A stretch of DNA of 64,000 nt from Eleusine coracana subsp. coracana (GCA_032690845.1 CM064420.1:62546707-62610706), one strand, 5' to 3'; positions 23,401 to 36,989 are shown, numbered from the stretch's first letter. Made by a program: numbers and translations. Notes: generated by a model from the sequence alone, not told the origin.

Positions 23401-26400
23401 ATTTCTAGATATGTTGGTGTTGTTGTGTGAAATGTCTATTTTGTTTTCTGACATCCATGGATAAGAACATCAAATCTTTGGATACACCAATAAGTATGCA
23501 TAGATATGTCACCATGAATTTGGGAGTTAATGATTTTTTCTTCTTCTGCTTCCTAACTTGTCATAGCATGATAACATAGCTATAATTCATTTGTTGATGT
23601 TTCTATACTTAGATCTACTAGAAAAATTAGTTTTTTTTGGGCAACAATGAACATATTTGACTACACGAAGATGCAACATGTCATTTTCTGCATTTACATC
23701 TGACAGGTCCCTTTAATAAATTGTAGTTTTATTAGAAAATCCATATTTCAGAGACTAAGAAAACTTAGTTCTTTACTAATTATTATCACAGGGCCTGTAA
23801 TGTCCAAGTTTACTACTGCTTTTAGGGAGCTTGGGACATACAAGGAACTCCTTCGTTCTCAGGTACTGCTATCCAATAGCACTTTAGTTTGTCCTACGAT
23901 TTAGTTCGCTTGATATATGATATTGTCCTAACTATTTAGCTTACTTGAGATATGAGAAATGAGTATCGTGCATGGCTATTTTTTAACTCAACACTCAGGG
24001 ACTCCAATTAGCCCTGAATCTTGACAGTATCTGTATTCTTGTCAATTTACAATATTTTTGCTAGCGATGCATATATATTTTCCTTTTCTAATTGGAATCT
24101 GGCAGTAAAAAACTTGGGAATTTCCCATCTGTACTTTCATATAATTTTCCACCTAAAATTCTGAGATTATTTGGTAAATTTAGAACATATGCTGAAAATA
24201 CAGTTCTGATTGTTACATGATATAGGAACAACAGGAATTCAAAATATTACAAAAGATAAGTGTGAGCTGTGCACTTTTCTCAATTCCATGAAGGATGTCT
24301 ATTCGTATGTTGCTACAAACAAACATGATAGGAAGTAGAGCCAAAGGGTTTGCTTTCATAATAAATCTTTCCTTGCTATTAAATGTTTCACTAATCCTTA
24401 TTAAAGTGCACAAGTTGTTGTATTGGTAATGAACAAAGTATTTCAGCTATGTACTGTATAAAACATCAGCTATTTTAATGTTCAGAATCAAAAGAAAGTA
24501 CTCCACCATTGGTTATCAGCTACACATACTATATAAAAAAATTCCCAGTTTTATCAGCAAAATTAAGGGATATTATGGTCTTATGCCAATGAGTTGAGAG
24601 ATATTTTTAATTCTGATAAAGTATTTTTGCTCCAAACAGGTCGAGCATATGCTTAGTGAACGTCTATTGCAGTTCATCAACGTGGATTTGAATGGTGTGA
24701 AGGTAAGCACCCTCCTCTCCACTCCCACTCTCCACAAACACGTGCATGCACACACATCCACCCAAAAAAGAAGAGAACTGAAACTTGCTCATATGTAACT
24801 TATAGGTTGTAGCTGAATCAAACAACAATTACTATCATATATAATGTGTAACTCAAATGTTGATCTCGCTATAGGAGTTTTATACTTGTGGAGCCAAACT
24901 TCAACACTCTTTTCTCCTGACAATCAGCAGAAAATCTGAAATGGTCTTAAGGACCTGTCTAATTTGAATTCCTTCGCATAAAATAGGGACAGATTCATTA
25001 TACCATAATAATATTCATGTTGAAAATAGGATTGTTGATATACTACTTGATGTATACTTTTCTTAGGATTGCCGGCGACGTTTGGATAGGGCTGCTGTGA
25101 GTTATGATCAGGTAGTGCCTTGAGTTGAGCTATGCTGTTATCTGATTGCCTCTTTTTTTCTCTCTCGAAAATCTGATTGCCTCTTTTATTCTTCATGTTG
25201 AGTATTAGATAATAAATGAATTATCAGTGTGACTCATTTGTTAGTATGCTGTTGCTTTAGCATTTTACTATATCACACACCTTGTCCTATTAAGATTATG
25301 CTTGCTTGTCAGGCACGCGAAAAATTTGTGTCAGTGCGAAAAGGGACTAGAGCAGAAGTTGTGACAGGACTTGAGGAGGTACATTGTAACTTGTTTTTTT
25401 TCCTAGATGAATGTATATTCAGCTTGCATACCATTTCCTAATTTCATGTTTACAGGACCTACACAATGCCAAGTCAGCTTTTGAGAGATGCCGCTTCAAC
25501 TTAGTATGTACTAACAATTTTATTTTTCATCTGGAAGTATATTGTTTAACCATGCCAATGAATCTCGTTTGCTGCAAGGAATTCAGGTACACTCCCTTGC
25601 AAACATCGAAGCAAAAAAGAAGTATGAATTCTTGGAATCAATAAGTGCAGTGATGGATGCCCATTTGAGATATTTTAAGCAGGTATGCTTGCTCTCTGTG
25701 TTCTATGCAATCTATGTTCTTTGAATGATTGGGTCACTGGTTTTGTTCTTTATGATATAGGGATATGAGCTACTGAGTCAAATGGAACCATTCATTCACC
25801 AGGTTTGATATTATATCCAGTGGCATAATGATTTAGACCTAAAAAATGATTAATTTAAATCAGCTGACCATGACTTAGACATGAATCTTCTAACCTTGAA
25901 GTCTTGGTACAGGTTCTAACATATGCGCAACAGTCAAAAGAAATGGCTGCTAATGAGCAAGATAAACTTGCAAAGAGAATTCAAGAGTTTAGAACTCAAG
26001 AGGAAATAGCAAATGTGAGAATGGCTAGTAATGTGGATACATCTACTAGCGGTGATGGTATCCATGTTGTTGGTCTTCAATCCTATAAAAACATTGAAGC
26101 CTTGATGCAGTCAACTGCAAATGGAGAGGTAGTTAATGACTCTTTGTAAAGTAAAAGTTTATGAATGGCTCAAATATCTTAAAGCCTATGTATGCTGCTT
26201 CACGTGATACTTTGAAGAGATCGATTGCTGATGGATAGAATGTTTAAAATTTTGAGGATCTTTCTTTCCTGCATAGTGTTAACTTATTTGCGCATGAGAC
26301 TTCCTGTAATATAAATCAGTCAGAGGTAGTACATATAATTGCCAATCTCTAGTTAAAAATCTAGTATTTACTCGTATCTCATTCCCTTTCTGTAACTCTT

Positions 26401-29400
26401 ATGTGCCTGAAGTTTTAATTTTTGATGATTCATCATTCATAATTGTCTTGTGAAGTTTCATTGCTTTGCCTTACTGATTTGTTTCTTTGCCAGGTCCAAA
26501 TTATCAAACAAGGCTATCTATTTAAGCGTCCTCAAAATTTACGAGGAGAATGGAAGAGTAGGTTTTTTGTTCTCAACAGCCATGGGACTCTGTACTACTA
26601 CGGAAATAAGGGAAATAAGCAGTCGGTATGCTATCTACATTAGCCTGTTTTTGTTGTGGCTTTTGAACATGTATAGATCTTGGCACTTAACTATCAGAAG
26701 ATCCTTATTTTTTGCTTATATGAGTAAGCAAACTTGGATTTTGGCCATTCCAAGTTTGCTATAATTATCTGTTTCCCCTGATTATCCTTTATCTAAGAGT
26801 TTGTGGTCCACCTAGTTTTGGTATTCATGACTTACATACATACCATGATTATTTTTTTCTTTTAACTATAGTATTGTTTCTGACATTACATTCATTCTAT
26901 GACGTGCCATTCAGTGGGTGTATCTGACCCACGGATATTTGTCCTTCCACCATATGGAATGTCTTTCTTTAAGGGTGGCTATGCATAATTTGTACTTTGA
27001 AATTTCGCTACAGTTGATTATTTGTTGGCAAACAAGCAAGGCTCTCTTTCACTCTCAACTTGCAAAGACTCAGAGTCACTCAGTAGATTTTGGTGCTGCA
27101 TAAAAGTGCAGCGTTTTCTGTTGTCTATCTTTATTTTTTAACGTTAAACTGTTGTCTACCTTTATTATATAGAAAGACTGAATCCAGATCCCACTAAACC
27201 GGATCAGGCCTAGTGGCCTCTATTTTCTAGCACATGAGCAACAAACTGCCGTGACACTAAGGGCTAGTTTGGTTGGAGGCTGGAGTTTTGCGCTCGTGCA
27301 TGCTTGCGTCAGGCTGCCTGAGCAAGGGCACCAACCAAACTAGCCCTAACTCCACTAACACCTTAACACTATGTCTCTGAAACTAACACACTTGACTGAA
27401 ACAAATACGGCAATAGGAAATAAACTGACACTGACACTACACTACTGAACCTGAAGCCATGACTTACAGGCAACATTGTTCTAAAGGGATGTGATGCGAC
27501 ATTTAGGAAGTTACGTTCAAAGTTTGTTATATATAATTCATATTAGTATTTCAACAACCTTGTGCCATTTGTTCTATACTTCATATGCGAAGCAAGGATT
27601 GGCATCACAACAAACAGCTGGGGAAGGAGCTGGTGTGTTTGGACGATTCAGATTCTTGAACCAACGAGCTTCGTCTCAAAGCGAAGTTTCACTATCATCT
27701 CATACAATTGATCTCAGAACTTCAACAATTAAGATTGATGCAGATGAAAGCGATTTAAGGTTTTGCTTCAGAATAATTTCACCCATTAAGACATACACAT
27801 TACAGGTAACTATAATTATTGTTCCGCAGATGCTGATTTTCTCTACACAATGCATGTTTTCTATGTCACAAGAATGGCATATTTAATAATTTTGTTTTCA
27901 TAATTTTTGTACACTGATGCTACAGTGTTAATGCCTTTCTTTTTTGTTGATGGCAGGCAGAATCAGCTGCCGATCAAAAGGATTGGATCCAGAAAATTAC
28001 TGGAGTTATTGCTTCTCTACTAAATTCCCCATTCACGCAGCAGGTTTGCCACAGATCGCTGCAATACTTTTAATACTAATCTTGGTTTACCTGGTTGGTA
28101 GAAACAAAGAATAGATCTGTCAAACTTTATGCCCTGAACCAGATAATCATGCACACTTTTTTTTTCTCTCGTTCACCAGATAATCATGTAATAATAATAA
28201 AGTAATAATACTTGGCCTGCCTGAATTACGTTTGGCTTATTATATTTACATGCCTCCTGTTCAATATAATTACAATCCAACATAGGACGGATGCTCCATT
28301 TGTTCTGATTGTCTCATTTCAGCTACCATATGGGAATGTTGCACCAGAAAATCACAGATCTGCAGGTTCTTTTGATACCGTATCTCATGAAGATAGCAAT
28401 ATTTCTGAGGGACATGATGATATATCCAACCTTCTGAGGAATATTCCTGGAAATGATAGTTGTGCAGAGTGCCGTTCTCCAGACCCTGATTGGGCGTCTC
28501 TAAACTTGGGTATTCTGATTTGCATCGAGTGCTCTGGGGCTCACAGGAATCTTGGAGTACATGTTTCCAAGGTACAATATATAATTTTTCGTACTGGATG
28601 ATTTATACTGTGGTACTTTCAGTTAATCCTGCCTCCTGCAGAAAAACAAGTCGAGTTCATATTCTTGGAAATATTAGCATAATGATGATAGACAGTAAAT
28701 ATAATACAGAAAAAGCTTACTTCTGTAATACTACTAAGTTATTTCTTTTTTCTTGCTTTCTGTATGCCTGTATTATGTTGATCTCACCATTACACTGCTT
28801 TGGCTATTACATATTTCAATTATATGTAGCACACACTATTTGTGGTTCTAATCACATGCAGCAGGACACTTCATTTCTATGATAAATTTGAATACTTCCA
28901 TGCACATTAGTGGTTAAAGTAGGTAAAAAGGCTGACTGCATAAATTCTAGAATGATATGAAAAAGAGAACATTTGGGAGTGAACCAACTATAAGTTTTAG
29001 ATATTGGAGGAAAGTTTGAGGGAAAAAAGATATCAGTAGAAAAACCAACACTTTGATTTAATACGCTTGCTTGGTCTTTTAGGTGTTCATTTTTCACTGT
29101 GCATGTATGATAATCTTTGGTATATGTGTAAAAGGATTTGTTCTTGTTGTAGATGTATCAATATGAATATATGTTCTTTCATGGGTTTCTAAGGTTTTAA
29201 AAATCCTATAATTCTTGGACTGAAAAATAGTATTACCGAGTACATATTTCAGCTCGCAAGTATTATTTTTACTTGATGCAGGTTCGATCTTTAAGATTAG
29301 ATGTCAAAGTATGGGAGCCAGTTATTATGGATTTGTTTCGTGGACTTGGAAATGATTATGCTAATTCTATTTGGGAGGCTCTGCTTCCAAAAGAAGATGA

Positions 29401-31795
29401 AGGGTATGTTGAATTATGTAATCATATATATTTTTTTTGCTCAAATACCTCCTCGTAGCCACACCACACTATGTTGTATGAAAGCTGTGGGATGTTGCCC
29501 CATGTAAGCGTAGTTGGATTGCGTGTATAGGTCATCTGTCATTTATGCTGGTCCTTTGAAACAGAACAAACTATATTGGCAATAATCAGCAAAAATGGAT
29601 TTTGCTTTCTAAATATCATTGACTTATCATTCGTTACTTATAAGAAGATAGCACCTCAGTTCTAGTGACATTGTAAACTGAATTTAGTTATCATAATTAT
29701 AATGTGCCTAAACATTGTAGACCAGAACTAGGATTTGATTTTTCATTCAGCTTTAGTGTGCACTAAAATGAATTTTGTACTTCTAGTAGGAACATGGAGA
29801 TAACACAGTCAATATGTTCCAATTAGAATCTCAGTTATATTTCTAGTGTCAATAATTTGCTGCTTGTCGCCTTGTCCTTGTGTATGGTTCTTGGGGTTTT
29901 ACTTCTTTCCTTTTTATCCGTGGTACAACTAACAAGATTCATAGCTTTCTTGTTGTAATCTTTTCTATGGGAACAAGGGGTCTTTGAAAATATTTTTCCA
30001 CACTGGAGCATATTTCTTTTCCTTAAGGGCATGACTGCATGGGCAACTAATAGGTTCAGGGTTGCATTCAAGAGGAACTAACTCTGCTTACTTTCTTCTG
30101 TGTAAGTGATATTTTGTTCTACTATTGTGTTTTCATGCAGAGTGGATGAATCAAATGGAGCTATTCTTTTCATTGAAAAACCTAAACCTAGTGATGCGTT
30201 CTCAATAAAGGAGAGGTACATACAATCGAAGGTAAGCTCTGTTGTACTTACCTTTCTCTTAGATCGGCCTACTTATATTTTTTGTCAACACTAATGTATG
30301 GCATGTCAGACATTCGTTGTCTGAAGTTACTTGTATTTTCTCAACAGTATATCACTGATTGGGAGTTCTGTTGTCATCTCTATTGTTTTAGGTTAGAATT
30401 TCCTTTAGTTTCCAGCGTTATGGAACCAATCACCCACTTGTTGTCTGGAGTTTCTAAGATATACTCTCTGTATATGAATTCTTATATGCACATATATTGA
30501 GATAGCAAAATTTGAATGGAGAATGAGTTTTTTTAGCATTATGCAGCAAGGGAATCCCCTGCTTCCTTGTATAATGTGATCCGATCAATTGTGATTGTAT
30601 TGTTGCCTTGTTGGACAGATAGCCTGCATGTATGGCGAATCATCTTTTATTTCAAGACTAAAGTTTTCATAAAATAATCAACTAATCAAATGGAGTGCTA
30701 TCCAACAAACCCTTCAAATTCTCTTTTCTTGCAATAGTTAGATTTGCTTGGATAGATAGTATTGAGCTGCTTCATACCAGGACCCATGTTGTATTATCTA
30801 TCTGTAATCACCATTGGCAGAAACCATCAAGGTTTTAAGTCTATTAAGAAAATTTAACAAGAAATTTTCCCACATGATGGCAAGCTAAAACTTAAATATC
30901 TTTTTTATTGTATAGAGCAGGAATATTGCTACAACTTTACTCATGACTTTCCTAAGTGGTCAATAGCATTTCCCAATAAAATATTTCTGAAACACGTGAA
31001 GAATGATAGTATCATATTATTCCCTAAGTACTTTTCTTGATTCTGATAACTTTTCCTGATATTATGTCATCACTCATCCTCTCAAATGCTCCATGCAGTA
31101 TGTGGACAAACTTCTTTTAGCTAGAGATGCCAATCAAACTATCAGTGATATATTGGAAGCTATAAGGACAAATGACGTGAGAGCAGCATATCTTATTCTT
31201 GTAATTGCTAATGTGAGCCCTAACATGACATATGATGAATTGAGCAAAGATGTCCATCATGATAAGTCAGCGACAGACAAGATGTTATTGGACCCAGCAT
31301 CTTGTGAGATAACTGAGGACTCTGGAAAACCAGAAGGCTGTCTACAAGGCTGCTCCTTACTGCACTTAGCGTGCCAATATGGTCATCCTGTAATGGTTGA
31401 GCTTCTGCTACTTTTTGGTGCAGATATCAATATGCAGGACTTCCATGGACGGACACCATTGCACCGTTGTGTTCAGAAGAAAAATGATGACCTCACTAAG
31501 CATCTGCTAAAGAGGTAGGCTTAATTTCCCAGTATTATTGTCCATGATTAATGTCTTTTCTTTATTGTCCCTTGTTATGATATCTATAAGACCATTCTCG
31601 TTTGCCTCATATATACAGAGTAAAGAGCAAATACATAGATGAGTTCTTTTTTAAATAATGTATCACAATTCTTTCTACAGGGGTGCAAGAACAACAATTA
31701 AAGATGGTGGAGGTCTGACTGCTTTGGAGAGAAGAATGGAGCTTGGAGCAATAACTGATGAAGAGTTGTTCATATTATTTGTGAGGTATAATTAA
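20473..31795 (+). CDS. ARF-GAP of the BAR-PH-ArfGAP-ankyrin (ACAP/AGD) type
   Basis: Nineteen exons on the plus strand, all with GT-AG introns and consistent phases, total 765 residues. Exons: 20473-20520, 22792-22868, 23205-23305, 23792-23862, 24640-24702, 25067-25111, 25313-25378, 25456-25503, 25587-25682, 25761-25802, 25913-26128, 26494-26625, 27593-27805, 27957-28043, 28323-28571, 29282-29403, 30141-30231, 31099-31514, 31681-31795. Exon 1 encodes MAAFTKLEDSPMFRKQ, the typical start. Exons 1-11 form a BAR domain, exons 12-14 a PH domain (QGYLFKRPQNLRGEWKSRFF), exons 15-17 the ArfGAP zinc finger (C-x2-C...C-x2-C with the Arg finger in HRNLGVHVSKVRSLRLD), and exons 18-19 ankyrin repeats. Known role: stimulates GTP hydrolysis on ARF GTPases in vesicle traffic; the Arabidopsis relative SFC/VAN3 acts in vein patterning. 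The exon 13 acceptor (GAAG) is the least certain. Confidence 0.93.
21722..22633 (+). mobile_element. 5'-truncated LINE in intron 1 of the ARF-GAP gene
   Basis: A 912-bp insertion flanked by a perfect 15-bp duplication AACATGCTAAATTTG (21707-21721 and 22634-22648), with a short A-rich end just before the right copy. It encodes the C-terminal end of a non-LTR retrotransposon ORF2: a zf-RVT-type region with SFLWFWVSKCCNKLRVFSWL and a C-x2-C...H-x4-C pattern (CVSCEGG...HLFFSC). An in-frame stop follows near 22403. It has the same orientation as the host gene and is removed with the intron. Target-site duplication of this length and 5' truncation fit target-primed reverse transcription. Confidence 0.85.
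27261..27346. mobile_element. Tourist/Harbinger-like MITE in intron 12 of the ARF-GAP gene
   Basis: An 86-bp element with perfect 16-bp inverted ends GGGCTAGTTTGGTTGG and CCAACCAAACTAGCCC, flanked by TAA on both sides (27258-27260 and 27347-27349). Ends and target duplication are classic for Tourist elements. Confidence 0.85.
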
Positions 31796-32895
31796 TGCGA
31801 TTTTGTAGCCTTGCATTGCTCATAATCATTCAACAAATTGATCCCTTGCGTAATGAAGTCAACACTTTTTCATGGATTCTGGACAAAGACCAAATCTCTT
31901 TTACCCTGGCCAAAAAAAGTTACTATAGCGGTTGATCTATAAGAAAAAAAAAACCTATGAAATGATGGCCAGGGGTTTCCATGGGTTTAAAAACTTGACA
32001 TTTTTCATGGACGTGTCATGTTGGCACATGGTTGCATGAGTAATAATTGAATTCACAAATATAAATTTGGACGATCAAGATCTCACAATGACCAACATGC
32101 TTGTGCACGCAGGTGATACAACAGTCAACAGGGTTAGAGCAAGCAGCTGTTTGTATGCACCTGATAGTTTTGTACCACCTGTTTTAGCTTCGTCCAGGAC
32201 TGATCTACAGGTAAAGACAAGTGCCTTTTCCGTACCATGCTACAGCTTATCTGACCTGTACACACTCGCTTTTGTTGTAGATTATACTGTTCAATGTATT
32301 GTATGATTTATTTCATTCATCAAATTAATGCTATATTGTTTATGTGGCATACTTGAAAACAATAAAATGAAATAGTCCATTAGGACTAGTCTTATGGGAC
32401 GGAGGGAGTAACTTCAAACCTAGACGTGCCAAGCAAATTTTGGAATCTTCGTATGAACCAAAGTTGCGCAATCCTAAAATCTACGACTATGAGTTTCTGT
32501 CGATCGGTGTTTTCACCATACAGCTAACTGTATTTTCATTGTAGCGCACCTAAGTAATAGAATCATACTAGAAGATTTGTAAATTGTTTTTATGAAATTC
32601 TGTGTTCCAACTATAGCTTCATTAATAAGGGTGCAAATGCTTTGTGACAGATACAAAAGTGACTAGGTGCCATCAACTTAGCCGATAAAGGTGTACACGT
32701 GACATGGTATACAGTTGATTGTGCAAATATATAGTGTACCTGCTAGTTCACAACGCAAGGAGTGTGCAAATGCATAGAGAGCGCGTCTAGTGATGCTCAC
32801 TCTCATCTAACGAAACCAAACATAGCATATTTATTGACTGAAAATATAGATAATACAGGTCCATACTAGCAGCAAGCCGCCAGTTGAAGATGTAG
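31796..32895. other. Convergent intergenic region
   Basis: Lies between the 3' ends of the ARF-GAP gene and the wall-associated kinase. It probably contains the ARF-GAP 3' UTR. A GT at 31787 and an acceptor-like CACGCAG ending at 32112 suggest an optional 3' intron; if used, the frame meets TGA at once, so the protein would change only at its last two residues. A lone Stowaway-like right end (GGGACGGAGGGAGTA) lies near 32397-32411. Confidence 0.4.
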
Positions 32896-35800
32896 TCAGC
32901 GCGGCAAATTGATTGAAGACGAAAATTCTTGCTCCAGACTATAACACCCAGATATCCCTTGATCAGGAGTTGAGTGAGCAGCATCGACGGACCTGATTTG
33001 TGCATGGCTCCTAAAATTTGGGTACAACAATGGCTTTATCTCTCCATCGTTTACAGGCAAAATTTGTGTTTTTCTCAACCTCTTAGTTCTCAAGAGCTGC
33101 AACCTCATTTCTACTTCTTTCATTGTTGGCCTCTCTCTTCCTTTGACCTTTAAGCATGCTTCTGTGAGTGAAGTAATATCATCAATATCTTCCTGATCTG
33201 CCTCTTCCACAACCTGTGAATCCAGTATTTCCATCAGGGTTCCTTCTTGAATTCCTTCAACGAAGTAATGAGACAAGCTCTGTTTTGCACCTGAGTCGTT
33301 GATGAAAATTGGCTTTTTTCTTGTCAAAAGTTCCACAAGTATCACTCCAAAACTATATACATCACTCTTCTCAGTTAGTTGACCGGTATAATAATACTCT
33401 GGATCTAAGTAACCAAATGTTCCTTGGACAATCGTCACCACATGAGTTTCATCCAGCGTAAGAGATCTTGAAGCACCAAAGTCAGAAACCTTTGTTGTGA
33501 AACTATCATCCAGCAATATATTGGAGGACTTCACGTCTCTATGAAAGATTGGTATTGAAGCTGCAGAGTGAAGATAAGAAAGTGCTCCTGCTGCTTCAAC
33601 TGCAATCCTAATGCGATCATCCCATGTTAACAAGCACTTGGAACTAAGATCAAGATGGAGGAGGTCATACAGCGTGCCATTGGATATGAACTCATACACA
33701 AGCAAGGGCACCTCTGATTCAAGACAGCAACCGAATAGCTTCACAACATTGCGGTGGATTATCTGAGACAAGATGGCAACCTCGTTGATGAATTGGTCAA
33801 TTTCAATTTGCTCAACAATTTTGGATTTCTTGATGGCCACCACACGCTGGTCAGACAGAATACCTTTGTATACTGTGCCATGCCCTCCCCGACCAAGGAT
33901 ACGAGTTGGGTCAAAATTATTGGTTGCTTCCTCTAGCTCATCCAAGGAGAATATCTTTGTTTTGTTTGTGACATTTTCATCTGAGATTAGTTGCTCCAAT
34001 AGCAAGCCTTGATTTTTCTTGAAGTATGCTCTTCGGATTCGTTTTTGAATGCCTTTCTTCCACTTTTGGGCGAGCACAATTATACCCAATCCAGCTATTA
34101 TTGAGCCAAGGCCGCAACCAGTTCCGATTGTAGTCCCTGTGCATCCATTCACTACTATCACACTACTACAAAAATAGTTTCAATGACATAATTCCAAATT
34201 ACTATAGTGGTGGGTAAAGACAAAAACACTGCTACAAAGGCGAGATGGTGAGTCCCACTTACAACCCGATCGACACTGAAAACTCCATAGCAGACTAGCA
34301 GTGGTGTACGCTTAAGAGGCCCATCAGTAGTAATAGGGCCCAGTTATAGTGGCAGGTCACTTAATGGACCATCCTACAAACCATGATTTGTAGTGGTCGG
34401 CTTCTTAAGTGACCGCGACATTATCACTGTGTCCTACTTTCAGTGATAGCCTATTAAGTGTTCATCATTGAAGATTATATTTCTAGTGGTGGACATATGA
34501 CATCAGCAGCCCGCCACTGAACATGACACTAGAAATGCCATCTCTAATGTCGGGTGCGAGTGATGTTATGTATTTGAAGATGTTTATGTAGTGGTGGGCG
34601 GTTACCCACCATTGAAGAAAGACCACTTTTAAGCATTTGCTCAGTAATAGACTCGGTGGCTGTTTGGCAGTCAGCTGCCTGGGCCAGGCAGTGATCCCAG
34701 CCACATGCACTCAGGGCTTGTTTGGTTGCTGCCTGGCCACCGGCTACCTGGGCCAGGCAGCAATCCTAGTCTCAGGCGCTCAAAATCGAACGCCTGGGAG
34801 CGCTGCCTGGAGTAGGCAGATTTTTTAGGCTTCCACCCAAACAAGCCCTTAATATCGAGCGCCGGGAAGCGCTGCTTGAGTCAGGCAATTTGCCCTCCGC
34901 TACTTTAGAGAGTTGTGTGACCCATCATCAAAACCCCTTTTTATAGCAGTGTCATGAAAATACATTAAGATTTACTGTATCAATTCTAGTTGTGGGAGTT
35001 GATTTTTTACTATGTGCCTTACCCAAAAAAAGGTTGCGCTGCTTCGTCGAAGTAACACACCGCATCTTTGATTGATTGAATTCTTTACCATGGGGGCAGC
35101 TTTTGCATGTAAAGTTTCCAGGAGTGTTTTCGCATACGCCATTGCAGGAGTTGGGCAGCAAGCATTCATTAATATCTGTAGATAATTCATTGTTTCAGTT
35201 TGTGTTGCTGACGGTGACAAATATGTGCATATGGTACTAGCTGCTGAAATTAAATCTTTGTTTAGTACAAAATAATTAGTTATAAGCAGTGCTTGTGCTG
35301 GGGTGCATATTGCAGGGAAAGGGAGAGGAATGAACCTATGCATCCATCTTGTATGTACGGATTCCCTTGAAAGCCGGAAGAACACTTGCAACGATACCCC
35401 ATAAACATACTCCCATGACTTACGTTTAGGCAGTCACTTTGAAGGCTGCGGCAGGCATACGAGGTGATGTGGTTTTGCTTAGCTTCTTGACAAGTTAAAT
35501 TGGTCACTGCCCATCTCATAACAATGTCATATTCCACAGAAAAATCAAATTGATCTTCCATGGGAGGGCCTCTAAAACCTCCATAATCGTTGGACTGAAT
35601 AAATAATGCTTCTTTCCTGGAGCTTGTATTGTTTAGAAGGTTGCTAACAGTCAAAGTCCCATCTTCTACTGACAGATTAGTCACATTAAACTGTATATCT
35701 TCTACGCTAAAAACCGTTGTACCTGATGTGCAATTGAGTCGGAACCTTTCGTTTGCAAAACAACCTTCTTCAAGCCCGAAAGGGAAGCGAATAATCATGC

Positions 35801-36873
35801 TTCCACATGATGTCGGACAGTGTTCATTATGCCTAGGATTGTAACCTGTCACACAATAGATTGACACATGCGTGTAAGAGCAAGGGGATATTGTGACAGT
35901 TAAATACTGTTCACTTTTAGAGAAAAAAACACATGCAGGCGAAGGGAGCACCTGGCGAGCATCCTTCCAGAAGGTAAGGATTGACTCCGTAATCAGCACT
36001 GCAGTAACAGCTGTAACCTCCATATGACGTATTTCTGCAACTGCTGTCGGCAGCACAAGCATAACTTCTTCTGTTCCTTAGAGCACTTTCACAGCTTGGT
36101 TGGTCCATGATTGAAATTCTAAGACCAACACCATGAACGTTGCTTACATTTGTCAAACCTAAGAAAAGATTTGTAGTGTTGTACTGGTACTCTTGTTCCG
36201 CGGATATGAAAGCCATGATCCCTGGGTGTAGTGGTTCTGATTGAGCTGCCAAACCATCAGCCCGTACAAAAGTTGCTCGAAACCCTGTCATGTCATTTGT
36301 CAACGTAATAAAACAGCAACCAATCCCATTGCAAGGTCCTCCATTTAGCATTACCTTCTCACCGTGGCACCTACTCATGCATGAGCCCACGGGATTTCTC
36401 GCGTAATCAAACAAGTCGACATCGAAATCGCAGCCAACGGCGAAGAAAGAGCTATAAACAATGGTAATGCCCTTAGCTGGGGCCACCCAAGATACGTCGG
36501 AGGTATTCATACCTGGTTCCATGGAAATGTTGAAGGACATGGGAACGAGAACAAAGTTGTCATATGGTAAGTCCGTGATTTGAGTGGTGCTGTTGCCTAG
36601 AAACAGGTTTGGTGGTTGAGCCGTGCGGTCGCAGGTCAGCTCAAAGCCTTGCCGGAAGCAGCCAGGCCCTATCCCGAAGGGGTAAGAGATATCAATATCC
36701 CCGCAGCTGGAAGGGCAGTGAGCCAGGGATGCATTGGAAGGGATGTGCAGTAACCCTCCGCCTGCATCGTCTCCGGTACTTGAGGCTTGAACAGATGCCG
36801 GTGACACGGCTACCAAGCACCCCAGAGCGAGAGACATGGCCCCAGCTAGTATTATTGCTCCGGCCGAGCTCAT
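32896..36873 (-). CDS. Wall-associated receptor-like kinase (WAK)
   Basis: Four exons on the minus strand with matching phases: 36873-35952, 35845-35336, 35175-35023 and 34136-32896, giving 941 residues. Order: signal peptide (SSAGAIILAGAMSLALGCLV); a galacturonan-binding domain with CPSSCGDIDISYPFGIGPGC; a second cysteine-rich block with CPTSCGSMIIRFPFGLEEGC; an EGF-like domain (DINECLLPNSCNGVCENTPG); a transmembrane segment (SIIAGLGIIVLA); and an intracellular Ser/Thr kinase with GRGGHGTVYKG, VAIKK, HRDVKSSNILL, DFGAS and the YLDPEYYYTGQLTEKSDVYS region. All catalytic residues are present and it is an RD kinase. Known role: WAKs bind pectin in the cell wall and signal in growth and defence. 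An in-frame ATG at 36963 lies only 16 bp from the TATA box, so the ATG at 36873, which starts the signal peptide directly, is preferred. The third intron contains a CACTA element very close to its acceptor. Confidence 0.92.
34161..34951. mobile_element. Non-autonomous CACTA element in WAK intron 3
   Basis: A 791-bp element beginning CACTACTACAAAAATAG and ending CTTTTTATAGCAGTG, which are diverged inverted ends of the CACTA type. It is flanked by the 3-bp duplication TCA (34158-34160 and 34952-34954). It has no transposase coding sequence. Its interior carries sub-terminal AGTGGTGGG / CCCACCATTG-type words and a nested Tourist-like MITE. Its boundary is 24 bp from the kinase exon. Confidence 0.85.
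34714..34848. mobile_element. Tourist-like MITE nested in a related copy
   Basis: A 135-bp element with ends GGGCTTGTTTGG and CCAAACAAGCCC. Flanking trinucleotides are TCA and TTA, similar but not identical. The sequence to its left (34665-34713: CTGTTTGGCAG, CTGCCTGGGCCAGGCAG) resembles its own left half, and the sequence to its right (34855-34890: ATCGAGCGCCGGGAAGCGCT) resembles its own right half, so it appears to sit inside an older member of the same family. Confidence 0.65.
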
Positions 36874-36978
36874 CTTCTCGCCGGTGAATCTCGTCTCCTC
36901 TCCTCTGTTGTGTTGGTGTTTGGGTTCGGTGTTTTCAGGGGCAGCCTTTTCTGCTCCCAACATTCAGAAGGTGGAGTC

Positions 36979-36986
36979 TATTTATA
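36979..36986 (-). promoter_or_regulatory. TATA box of the WAK gene
   Basis: TATAAATA on the minus strand. A start site about 30 bp downstream would fall after the ATG at 36963, so the box supports translation from 36873. Confidence 0.65.
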
Positions 36987-36989
36987 GTA

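Noticed and set aside
32385..32411. Stowaway MITE suggested by GGGACGGAGGGAGTA
   Set aside because: Only a right end is visible; no matching left end or TA pair within several hundred bases.
36874..36963. Upstream in-frame ATG as the WAK start
   Set aside because: It is about 16 bp from the TATA box, so it is probably not transcribed, and it would place 30 charged residues before the signal peptide.
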